The translations under genes and the position numbers were made by a program. 64,000 nt of DNA from an uncultured Clostridia bacterium (GTDB lineage: Bacteria > Bacillota > Clostridia > Christensenellales > Borkfalkiaceae): NCBI GenBank assembly GCA_934247935.1, contig CAKQKE010000002.1, positions 248,001 to 312,000 on the forward strand. The letters run 5' to 3'. This document shows, in pieces, positions 40,900 to 48,718 of this stretch (position 1 is the stretch's first letter; every line of letters begins with the position of its first letter). The notes below the pieces were generated by a model. It was not told the origin of the DNA. It saw only the letters and a list, made by a program, of their open reading frames with translations, and searched no databases.

Positions 40900-42048
40900 T
40901 TAATAATACCCGACTATCAAGTCTGTTCCGCTTATTATATCGTCCGTATTTGAAAAAGCGGAAAGTCTTATATAATTTTTACCGCCGTCGCCAAATCCCG
41001 CTCCGGGGGTAACCACAACGCCTTTACTTAACAGTTCTTCAAAGAAACTCCACGAATTATATCCGCTTGGCACTTTTAAAAACACGTAAGGGGCAAAGCC
41101 GGTAAAAAATGCGTTTTTTAATCTCAATTTACTTTTTATTATATCGGCATTATGTATATATTTTTTAATATTTCTGTTAATTTCACTGCAACCGTCTTGC
41201 GTAAACACGGCAAGCGCGCCGCATTGCGTAATATAAGAAACCCCGTTGAAAGACGACTGCAAAAGCCTTTTATAAGCAAAATAAATTTTACTCAACTTTT
41301 TCGGCACTATGGTATATCCGCACCTCACGCCCGTAAATCCCGCGTTTTTTGAAAAAGAATTTACCTCTATTGCGACCTTGTCCGCGCCATCTACCGCATA
41401 AATGCTTTTTATATTTTTCTCGCCGTAATCGGCGTAAGCGTTGTCGAAAATAATCACTGCGCCGATATCCTTTGCATAGTCCACCCACGCTTTAAGTCCC
41501 GCAATATCGTATTGCGCGCCCGTCGGGTTGTTGGGCGAACACAGATAAATCAAATCGACTTTTTCATCGGGCGGCATAGGCAAAAAATTATTCTGCTCGT
41601 TTCCGTACACGTACTTGATAGTTCTGCCGAAAAGCAAATTTATATCCAAGTACGCCGGATATACGGGGTTTTGCAAAAGAACTGTATTGTCTTTGCTAAA
41701 CAGCGTAGACAGTCTATATAAATCGGACTTTGCGCCGTCACCGACAAAAATTTCGTCCGTTTCAATATTTATTCCGTATTTATTATAATGGTTTTTAATG
41801 GCTTGCCTCAAAAACAAATAGCCCTGCTCGTCGCCGTAACCTTTAAAGGTCTTTTTGTCAGCCATTTCGTCCGAAGCCTTTTTCATCGCGGCAACCACGC
41901 ACTTTGGAAGAGGCATCGTCACGTCGCCGATACCCATTTTATACAGCGGTGCGTCCGGATAAAGTTTTTTAAACCCAGCAACCGACTTCGCCGTTTTTGA
42001 AAATAAGTATTCGCCTTGCAAACAAGAAAATCCGTCTAAAAGTTTCAT
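40900..42048 (-). CDS. dapL: LL-diaminopimelate aminotransferase
   Basis: A 382-residue PLP enzyme of class I/II aminotransferases that makes LL-diaminopimelate directly from tetrahydrodipicolinate, bypassing the acetylase and succinylase routes. The N-terminal FKKLYPDAPLYKMGIGDVTMP, LCSPNNPTGAQYD, IIFDNAYADYGE and PLP-lysine motif NSFSKNAGFTGVRCGY are clear. The start at 42048 overlaps the dapF stop as ATGA and is served by CGGAG inside dapF. It supplies lysine and peptidoglycan. A short near-duplication, ATTTAATAATxCCCGA, lies around its stop codon. Confidence 0.95.
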   Translation of the reverse strand: MKLLDGFSCLQGEYLFSKTAKSVAGFKKLYPDAPLYKMGIGDVTMPLPKCVVAAMKKASDEMADKKTFKGYGDEQGYLFLRQAIKNHYNKYGINIETDEIFVGDGAKSDLYRLSTLFSKDNTVLLQNPVYPAYLDINLLFGRTIKYVYGNEQNNFLPMPPDEKVDLIYLCSPNNPTGAQYDIAGLKAWVDYAKDIGAVIIFDNAYADYGEKNIKSIYAVDGADKVAIEVNSFSKNAGFTGVRCGYTIVPKKLSKIYFAYKRLLQSSFNGVSYITQCGALAVFTQDGCSEINRNIKKYIHNADIIKSKLRLKNAFFTGFAPYVFLKVPSGYNSWSFFEELLSKGVVVTPGAGFGDGGKNYIRLSAFSNTDDIISGTDLIVGYY

Positions 42049-42821
42049 TCTTCGTCTCCGAATAAAACTTCGCAAACGTAAACCGAACTTCCCGTAAGCA
42101 AAATATGCCCGTTTTCCTCTTTAACAAGCATTTTGCCTCCCTCGAACAAAAGCGAAGTTTCGCCGCTTACATAGCCTTTTTGCAAAGCACATTTATATAC
42201 GGCGCACGCGCCGCTCCCGCACGAAAGCGTCCTGCCCGACCCCCTTTCATGCACGTACACCGTCAAATTGCCGTCGTTTTCTATTTTGACAAACTCAACG
42301 TTGTAGTCGCTTAAATTTTCTTGCTTAATAAATTTAACCGCTTTATTAATCAGTTTTTGCGGATTGTCGCAAAACACGACCGCATGCAGATTTCCAACGT
42401 CTGAAAAACAGACGTCATATTCCCGTCCGCCGAAAACGATTTTCTTTTCTCCTACAACGATTGCTTTGCCCATATCGGCTGTAAACACACCCCGCTCGTC
42501 GTTACAAAACAAGGTTTTCAGGCTGATTTTGCCGCAATCGGTGTTTAAAACGTACTCGAATTTTTTTTGTTGTTTAGACAGCAAAAAAGCCGCTCCGCGA
42601 ATACCGTTGCCGCAAATTTTACCTCGGCTGCCATCGCTGTTATACATGATTACCGAGCAATCGCAGTCACTAAAATTTTCAAGCACTATAAGCCCGTCGG
42701 AGCCTATTCCGAAATGCCTGTCCGACACTTTTTTCGATAGCGCAGCATAGTCGATTTGTTTATCGGGTTTAAAAAGATACAAATAATCGTTTCCCGCACT
42801 GCAAATTTTAAAAAAACGCAT
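42045..42821 (-). CDS. dapF: Diaminopimelate epimerase
   Basis: A 258-residue cofactor-independent epimerase converting LL- to meso-diaminopimelate, the step after DapL. Both catalytic Cys motifs are seen: SRGKICGNGIRGAAFLL and LSCGSGACAVYKCAL. The two homologous alpha/beta halves have the usual lengths. The ATG at 42821 is preceded by GCGAGG; an in-frame TTG ten codons upstream is less plausible. It overlaps dapL by four bases, giving a dapF-dapL unit. Confidence 0.95.
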   Translation of the reverse strand: MRFFKICSAGNDYLYLFKPDKQIDYAALSKKVSDRHFGIGSDGLIVLENFSDCDCSVIMYNSDGSRGKICGNGIRGAAFLLSKQQKKFEYVLNTDCGKISLKTLFCNDERGVFTADMGKAIVVGEKKIVFGGREYDVCFSDVGNLHAVVFCDNPQKLINKAVKFIKQENLSDYNVEFVKIENDGNLTVYVHERGSGRTLSCGSGACAVYKCALQKGYVSGETSLLFEGGKMLVKEENGHILLTGSSVYVCEVLFGDEE

Positions 42822-42869
42822 ATAACCTCGCAAGATTTCCCCTTGCGACAATTGACAAGCACTTGCATT

Positions 42870-42897
42870 ATTATAACATTTTCGCCGCCAATGTCAA
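42870..42897 (-). promoter_or_regulatory. Promoter of dapF-dapL
   Basis: Minus-strand TTGACA (42892-42897), a 16-base spacer and TATAAT (42870-42875). Confidence 0.82.
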
Positions 42898-43143
42898 GGG
42901 GTTTTTACAAAATTTTAATAATTGTTTATAAAGACCGAAAAAAGATAAAATTCAGCAAGTTTTAAAAGCGATTTTTATTGCTTTTTAGCGCATTTTACAC
43001 TACTAAAACTCAACTTGTTTAATTTTTTCGGCAGATAAACTTTAAGTTTGTTTCTCAAAACATTATATGTGTGCTTTTTAAAAATATGCAAAAAATACAC
43101 CCTTATTTAAATCATTTGCTGAATTTTGCGGATATGTAAAATT

Positions 43144-43160
43144 TGCATAACCGTTATGCA
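43144..43160. promoter_or_regulatory. Perfect 17-base palindrome, possible operator
   Basis: TGCATAAC-C-GTTATGCA lies about 100 bases upstream of the fba promoter. The binding protein is unknown. Confidence 0.4.
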
Positions 43161-43256
43161 GGCAAAAGTCACGACTTTTTTGGCAATAAAAAGTAAAAAA
43201 TTGTTGATTTTGGGGTCAATAATTGTTAAAAATTGCGGAAAATTTCAATTAAAATA

Positions 43257-43285
43257 TTGCACTAAGCAAAAAAATGTTGTATAAT
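43257..43285 (+). promoter_or_regulatory. Promoter of fba
   Basis: TTGCAC (43257-43262), a 17-base spacer and TATAAT (43280-43285). Confidence 0.82.
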
Positions 43286-43326
43286 ATCGATAGTTAAAAT
43301 AAATAAATTTTTACGGAGGTATTAAA

Positions 43327-44304
43327 ATGCCATTAGTTACTAGTACAAAGATGTTTAAAAAAGCATATGACGGCGGTTATGCCATCGGTGCTTTCAACGT
43401 AAACAACATGGAAATCGTTCAAGGTATCACCGAAGCATGCAAAGAAGAAAAATCACCCGTAATTTTGCAAGTTTCAAAGGGCGCAAGGGCTTATGCAAAC
43501 CACACTTACCTTGTTAAACTTGTCGAGGCTGCGGTTATCGAATGCCCCGAAATCCCCATCGTTTTACACCTTGACCACGGTCCGGACTTCGAGACTTGCA
43601 AGGCTTGTATCGACGGCGGCTTCACTTCGGTTATGATCGACGGTTCTTCAAAATCTTTCAAGGACAATATCGAACTCACTAAAAAGGTCGTTGAATACGC
43701 TCATGATCACGGCGTTGTTGTCGAGGGCGAACTCGGTACTCTTTCCGGTATCGAAGACGAAGTTGTAGTTGAAGGCGAAGGCTCTTACACAAGACCCGAA
43801 GAAGTTGTTGAATTTGTCACCAAAACAGGCGTTGACTCGCTTGCAATCGCAATCGGTACTTCTCACGGCGCATATAAGTTCAAACCCGAACAATGCACTT
43901 TAAACGAACAAGGAATACTCGTTCCGCCCACGCTTCGTTTCGACATTTTGAAAGAAGTTTCTAAAAACCTTCCCGGATTCCCCATCGTATTACACGGCTC
44001 TTCGTCCGTTCCTCAGGAATACGTAAAGATGGTAAACCAATACGGCGGACAAATGCCCAACGCTATCGGCGTGCCCGAAGAACAACTCCGTGAAGCGGCA
44101 AAACTTTCGGTTTGCAAAATCAACATCGACTCCGACCTTCGTTTGGCAATGACGGGTACTATTCGTAAGTTCTTTGCAGAGAACCCCTCTAAGTTCGACC
44201 CCAGAGAATATCTTAAACCCGCAAGAGCAAACATTAAAGAACTCGTTAAGCACAAACTTGTCGACGTACTCGGCTGCGCAGGCAAGGCTCCCGAATGCCT
44301 TTAA
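43327..44304 (+). CDS. fba: Class II fructose-bisphosphate aldolase
   Basis: A 325-residue zinc-dependent glycolytic aldolase interconverting fructose 1,6-bisphosphate and two triose phosphates. Motifs are AIGAFNVNNMEIVQGI, zinc/catalytic loop IVLHLDHGPDFETC, VEGELGTLSGIEDEV, AIGTSHGAYKFKP and FPIVLHGSSSVP. CGGAGG precedes the ATG. It is monocistronic with a strong promoter and terminator, and its codon use is regular, as expected for a highly expressed gene. Confidence 0.97.
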   Translation: MPLVTSTKMFKKAYDGGYAIGAFNVNNMEIVQGITEACKEEKSPVILQVSKGARAYANHTYLVKLVEAAVIECPEIPIVLHLDHGPDFETCKACIDGGFTSVMIDGSSKSFKDNIELTKKVVEYAHDHGVVVEGELGTLSGIEDEVVVEGEGSYTRPEEVVEFVTKTGVDSLAIAIGTSHGAYKFKPEQCTLNEQGILVPPTLRFDILKEVSKNLPGFPIVLHGSSSVPQEYVKMVNQYGGQMPNAIGVPEEQLREAAKLSVCKINIDSDLRLAMTGTIRKFFAENPSKFDPREYLKPARANIKELVKHKLVDVLGCAGKAPECL

Positions 44305-44333
44305 TCTTTAACAAAAACGTTTAATAAAAATGC

Positions 44334-44367
44334 GGCGGCGCACTTACGTGCGTCGCCTATTTTTTTG
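44334..44367 (+). terminator. Terminator of fba
   Basis: The stem GGCGGCGCAC/GTGCGTCGCC with loop TTAC is followed by ATTTTTTT. Confidence 0.92.
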
Positions 44368-44501
44368 TTTTGAATATTTTAAGTTGTATTTTTTCGGTAC
44401 GTCAACGTCGCAATCCGACTTATGTCTCAATACAATGTTTTTGTTTACCATTTTGTGTAACCTTAATCACGTTTTAGCGCGAATTTTTATAAAAATTGTC
44501 T

Positions 44502-44530
44502 TTTTTACGCAATACGTATTATGCAAAAAC
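44502..44530. repeat. Dispersed palindromic repeat, copy 8
   Basis: TTTTTACGCAATACGTATTA then TGCAAAAACG, between two convergent terminators. Confidence 0.7.
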
Positions 44531-44588
44531 GAAAATCGGCGTAAAAATCAAACTTTGCGTTTTTTATAAATTTCCCTTTTTATCGACA

Positions 44589-44630
44589 CAAAAACACGGC
44601 TTGCCTGTACTTTTGCAAACCGTGTTTTAT
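44589..44630 (-). terminator. Terminator of the ArsR-type regulator gene
   Basis: AAAACACGGCTTGC/GCAAACCGTGTTTT with a 10-base loop, T-rich on the minus-strand exit. Confidence 0.82.
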
Positions 44631-44648
44631 TTTATGTTTTTATAGTAA

Positions 44649-45611
44649 TTATTTTGTGGTTTCCGCCTTTTTATAAGAAACGGTCAAGATTATATGTTGA
44701 CGATAATCGCCGAATTTACTGCCGAAAACATTAATGCCGCCTCGGTTTTTGGCGTTGGGTTTTACTCCGAAAGCAAACTTGAATATTTTGTTGTTTTTTA
44801 CTCCTATATCGTCGATGGTTATCGGTGAAACCTTTTCTCCGTCGATAAAAGTTCCGCTGCCGTCAACCGAAATATTCTTAAGTAATCCGTATTGCGTATT
44901 AGCCCCTTCAGCCCACCAAGAGGGAGTCAGCACACCGTGCCTTGCGCCGAAATCTCCGGGCGATACGTAAGTGCAAACGTCAATATCGTTAAACGAAAAA
45001 AATATGTCCGACTTCCAGTTTTCATTGTAACCGGGGGCTTCGCTGCAAAGTTCAAGCGAAAGAGATATATTGTCGATGTTTTTTAAATCGATATCATGAA
45101 GAGAAACGGTATACCCCAAATACCCCTCGTCAAACCAGATGAGTTGCGCATAACTTCTGAGCGGAGAATAAAATATATCGGGATCGTCTCTACCCTCGAT
45201 ATACCCCTCTTCCCTGACCATTCCGCAATATTGCTTTACGTTGAACGAAGAATAACTTCCTATGGGTATATGATAAACCACGCTGTCGCTGTCGACTTTA
45301 CCATTGCTTTCGTTCAGCATCCCTATTTCTATCCTTTCATATTGCCTTACGACGTATTTACCTAATCTGTCCGCTCCGTCCTTTTTGCATATTGAAACGA
45401 GTCCGCTTTTCACCAAAACCGAAACGTGTTCAGATATAGTACTTATAGAAACGTTGAGCCTTTCGGCGATGGTTTGAATAGTCAGAATTTCACAACTTAA
45501 AAGTCTTAAAATATCTCGTCTTGTCTTACAATTTAAAGCATAAACAAGTTTATCCGATTTTGATTCGTCGTTTATGTTTACGTAGTATACTTTGTCAAAT
45601 CTTTTTACCAT
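44649..45611 (-). CDS. ArsR-type HTH regulator with C-terminal beta-rich domain
   Basis: A 320-residue transcription factor. Residues about 20-90 form a winged helix-turn-helix of the ArsR kind (LNCKTRRDILRLLSCEILTI, RLNVSISTISEHVSVLVKSG). The remaining 220 residues are beta-rich with aromatic clusters (RSYAQLIWFDEGYLGY, GDFGARHGVLTPSWWAEG), which may be a ligand-binding domain for carbohydrate. It lies 135 bases downstream of the GH127 gene in the same orientation, suggesting it controls that locus in response to a sugar. The ligand is unknown. Confidence 0.8.
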   Translation of the reverse strand: MVKRFDKVYYVNINDESKSDKLVYALNCKTRRDILRLLSCEILTIQTIAERLNVSISTISEHVSVLVKSGLVSICKKDGADRLGKYVVRQYERIEIGMLNESNGKVDSDSVVYHIPIGSYSSFNVKQYCGMVREEGYIEGRDDPDIFYSPLRSYAQLIWFDEGYLGYTVSLHDIDLKNIDNISLSLELCSEAPGYNENWKSDIFFSFNDIDVCTYVSPGDFGARHGVLTPSWWAEGANTQYGLLKNISVDGSGTFIDGEKVSPITIDDIGVKNNKIFKFAFGVKPNAKNRGGINVFGSKFGDYRQHIILTVSYKKAETTK

Positions 45612-45652
45612 TTCAGTTTACTTTGAAATTAATAACCTCTTTTGTATTTTTT

Positions 45653-45688
45653 GCCGTTTTTACGCATTACGTATCGCGTAAAAACGGC
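45653..45688. repeat. Dispersed palindromic repeat, copy 9, as a perfect hairpin
   Basis: GCCGTTTTTACGC and GCGTAAAAACGGC (13 bp, no mismatch) flank ATTACGTATC. It lies between the GH127 gene and its putative regulator and may separate their transcripts, although the minus-strand exit lacks a T-run. Confidence 0.65.
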
Positions 45689-45746
45689 GTTTTAATCTTA
45701 ATCGAACAAAATTATCACCTTTACTTTCGCTATGTTAAGTTAAAAT

Positions 45747-48671
45747 TTATTCTTCGATTTTTCTCTTTCTTTTAAGACCGAGTGCGGCAACAGCGCACGC
45801 CGACAATACCGCACTTTGCGTACCGACTGCGCTTGAACAGCCTTTTTCAGGTGTCGATTGCGCTTGCTTTTTCGTGTAAGTCACTTTAATATCTACGTCG
45901 TTTTCGCCCATTACAAACGAATAATCGTTTCCGTTATTCGTAAACGTAACGCCGCCCGAAAGCGCGACTTCTGCGTCGTAACCCACTCTTTTTTTAACCG
46001 AGAAATTTACCGTTTGCCCCGCATATGCCGAGTACTTGTCAAGCGCAACGGAATACGATGCGGTAATGCGTTTTCTGTCGTTGTTTTGCCATCTGTAAAC
46101 GGGGTTTTCATACGATTTTATGCTTGGAGCGTCGGTCACGTTGAGCCACGACCAATAAGTAGACGGTGAGGAGTTTCCTCTGTATTTTCCAGCCGAAGCA
46201 AAGTCCACAAGCCTTATCGTATCCTTACCCTTTTTGATGTCGACAAAAAGCAACGCGCCGTATAACCCGCCCGAAGTCACTTGAGCCGACTCTATTTCGT
46301 TTGTAGTCAACTCGGTATCATTATTATACGACGGAGCGAAGTAATTGTCAAGGGCTAATAAAATCGGTCCGTAGTAAACAGAAGTGCGACCCGACTTTGC
46401 GTTTTCGCCCACCCAATAATTTATTTCCATGGGTAAGTCGAGTTGTATTTCGTCGCCGTTTTCCCACGCTCTTTCAATGTTTAAATATTCGCCGCTTTTG
46501 CAGTCGATATATTCTCCGTTTAATTTTGCCGTTGCGCCTTTCGCCCACGTGGGTATCCTTATATTAAGCGTAAAACTGTTGTTTTTACTCAAACCGTCTA
46601 TCGTAATTCTGACATTTCCGTCGAGCGGATAGTTTGTTTGCTCTTTTATAATCACTTTTTTGCCGCCCACTTCCGTTTCGATTTCGCACGCGCCGAAATA
46701 GTTTAAATTCAACTCGTTTTCAAACGTAACCGCAGCCCATTGAGATATTTGTCCCAACCCTCTCGCCAGGTTTGCCTGACAACAGTTAAAGTCAGCCGAA
46801 CCTTTGTTGTATTGGAAAGAAATGTCTTGTTGAGAAGATACTCTTCTGCCGTCGTAACCGCCGCAACTGCCTTGCACGCCGTCGACGGGAGTATTGTAAG
46901 CGCAGTATTTATTGCCTTCCATAAGCGAACCGAGCATGGCGTTGTAATACGACCGCTCTAATTCGTCGGCAACTTCTACCGATTGATTATATTTATAATA
47001 TTCGTTTGTAAAAGCCATCCACGCGACGGTACAGCACGTTTCGATTACTCCGTCCAGGTACGGGTCGCCTAATGCACCCTCGTTTGTGGTAAAGCCGCCG
47101 TCGTTGTGCACGTCGGTTTTATCAATGCTTTCCCAAACGTTTTTCATAACTTCGTAATACTCGGGTTTCCACGTTTCCTCATACAAAATGCCGAGCGTCA
47201 TTATCATGTGCAAAACTTCCCATCTGCCGCAATTAGTCTTGTAAAAATCGATGTTTTGCAAGGCGTAATTATACCAACCGTTGTATTGGTTGCAGTCCTC
47301 TGAAATAATGCGTTCCGCCTCGTCGAGATATTTTTTATCGCAGGTTGCCTGATACATCTGCGCGTAAGCGTGCGCTATGCTTCTGTTAGTCTCGTACCCG
47401 CCGAAAACCAAATAACTTCTGTTTTTAAAAGTCTCGTAAATGCAATCGAGACATTTTTTCGCAGTAATAAACGCCTTTTCGTTGCCCGTAATTTTGTACC
47501 ACTCTAAAAGTCCCGTTATGCAGTGATATTGATTCCATAAATCCCAGTTGTTAGTCTCTAAAGAATATCTCGATTTACCGATATACGTGCCAAGATAACC
47601 GTCTTCGCCCTGCGCAGCGGAAAGATCGTCGACAATTCCGTCCGCCACCGTCTTTAATTCACGGTCGTTTGTTGCCATATATCCGTAAGCGATGCCCGTA
47701 AGCAGTTTGCCGACGAATTCCCCATACCAGAATAAAGAACTCATATCGACGTCGGTCTTGGGTTTTACTCCGTCGAAATTCCATATAGTCAAAATTTTAT
47801 CGCCCGCATCGGTTGCAAAAGGCACGGTTTTGCCGTCTACATTTCCCACAACGTTAAAACTCGTGATATAAAACGGCTTGTCTATATTTTTCGAGTCGCT
47901 TTTATACGAAATCTGCCACTGCACCACTTTATCGATATCCAGCATACCATTGCCGAAATTATCGAAATATCTCTCGTAAAAACTTTCGCCGAGCGGCAGT
48001 GCGACGTAACCTTTAAACCCCGCTTCGATTTTCGAGTATCCACCCTCTTCGGTTTTCGCCTTCAATGCTTGCCCGTCTGAAGTATACAGCGTAAACTCTT
48101 TGCCGGTAAGCGGTCTGTACGATTCTCTTCCGAAAGAATTTTCTTCAAACGAAATCCTTAAATAGGCGTCGCTTTCAAGGTTTGACGCGTCTACTTCAAC
48201 CCACAACTCTGTCGCACCCGACCAATTCGTAATCGCATTTGGGTCTACGTCGTATTTTACGTCTCTGTCGCCGAACGACGATGCGGCAGAAGTCATCACA
48301 AATCCCAAAGCCTGCTTGTCTCCGTAAGACATTATATCCATGTTCAAATAAGATTCGACGTTGAAATAATCTGAGCCGAGCATGTAAGAAAAAGTGAGTT
48401 CGTTTGTCTTTGCGGCGGCGATTTGATCAATAATGTTTTTGTTGTTTTTGTAAGCGACGAGTTGCCAATTTTTTACGTTGCCTTTAAGTTTTTCGCCTAC
48501 AAAACCTTTTAAATTCATGTCAGTGATTTTGCTTCCCAAGTTATTATCTCCGTAGGTTTGATTGTTTTGCGCCGATTGAGCGTCGATTTTTATGCCCGTT
48601 CCTGCGGCGGCGGATACGGAAATCAATGCGGTCATCGACAGTGCCATAATTGTTTTTACGTAACGTTTCAA
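45747..48671 (-). CDS. Secreted glycoside hydrolase family 127 (beta-L-arabinofuranosidase-like) protein
   Basis: A 974-residue surface enzyme. A signal peptide (MKRYVKTIMALSMTALISVS) precedes about 280 beta-rich residues, then a GH127-type (alpha/alpha)6 barrel with DGYLGTYIGK, WNQYHCITGLLEWYKITG, GYETNRSIAHAYAQMY and DGVIETCCTVAWMAFTN, a beta domain, and a C-terminal repeat domain. The tail has GCSSAVG, a hydrophobic segment and RKRKIEE, resembling a wall or membrane sorting tail. GGAGG stands six bases before a TTG start; the first ATG is eight codons later and would lose the basic n-region, so TTG is chosen. It follows the lipoprotein gene by 47 bases. Confidence 0.9.
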   Translation of the reverse strand: MKRYVKTIMALSMTALISVSAAAGTGIKIDAQSAQNNQTYGDNNLGSKITDMNLKGFVGEKLKGNVKNWQLVAYKNNKNIIDQIAAAKTNELTFSYMLGSDYFNVESYLNMDIMSYGDKQALGFVMTSAASSFGDRDVKYDVDPNAITNWSGATELWVEVDASNLESDAYLRISFEENSFGRESYRPLTGKEFTLYTSDGQALKAKTEEGGYSKIEAGFKGYVALPLGESFYERYFDNFGNGMLDIDKVVQWQISYKSDSKNIDKPFYITSFNVVGNVDGKTVPFATDAGDKILTIWNFDGVKPKTDVDMSSLFWYGEFVGKLLTGIAYGYMATNDRELKTVADGIVDDLSAAQGEDGYLGTYIGKSRYSLETNNWDLWNQYHCITGLLEWYKITGNEKAFITAKKCLDCIYETFKNRSYLVFGGYETNRSIAHAYAQMYQATCDKKYLDEAERIISEDCNQYNGWYNYALQNIDFYKTNCGRWEVLHMIMTLGILYEETWKPEYYEVMKNVWESIDKTDVHNDGGFTTNEGALGDPYLDGVIETCCTVAWMAFTNEYYKYNQSVEVADELERSYYNAMLGSLMEGNKYCAYNTPVDGVQGSCGGYDGRRVSSQQDISFQYNKGSADFNCCQANLARGLGQISQWAAVTFENELNLNYFGACEIETEVGGKKVIIKEQTNYPLDGNVRITIDGLSKNNSFTLNIRIPTWAKGATAKLNGEYIDCKSGEYLNIERAWENGDEIQLDLPMEINYWVGENAKSGRTSVYYGPILLALDNYFAPSYNNDTELTTNEIESAQVTSGGLYGALLFVDIKKGKDTIRLVDFASAGKYRGNSSPSTYWSWLNVTDAPSIKSYENPVYRWQNNDRKRITASYSVALDKYSAYAGQTVNFSVKKRVGYDAEVALSGGVTFTNNGNDYSFVMGENDVDIKVTYTKKQAQSTPEKGCSSAVGTQSAVLSACAVAALGLKRKRKIEE

Positions 48672-48689
48672 ATGTGTCCTCCAAAAATT

Positions 48690-48711
48690 ACGGGCGATTT
48701 TACTCGCCCGT
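48690..48711 (-). promoter_or_regulatory. Hairpin between lipoprotein and GH127 genes
   Basis: ACGGGCGA/TCGCCCGT with loop TTTTAC, followed on the minus strand by AATTTTTGG. It could act as a partial terminator or protect the upstream mRNA. Confidence 0.5.
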
Positions 48712-48718
48712 TTTATTG

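Larger units (their letters stand above)
42822..43326. other. Divergent control region between dapF and fba
   Basis: The 505-base gap holds the two promoters and a 17-base palindrome between them. AAAAGTC-AC-GACTTTT (43163-43180) with a short T-run may be a weak terminator. Confidence 0.65.
44305..44648. other. Convergent intergenic region after fba
   Basis: The 344-base gap holds two terminators and one palindrome copy between them. No gene is supported. Confidence 0.65.
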
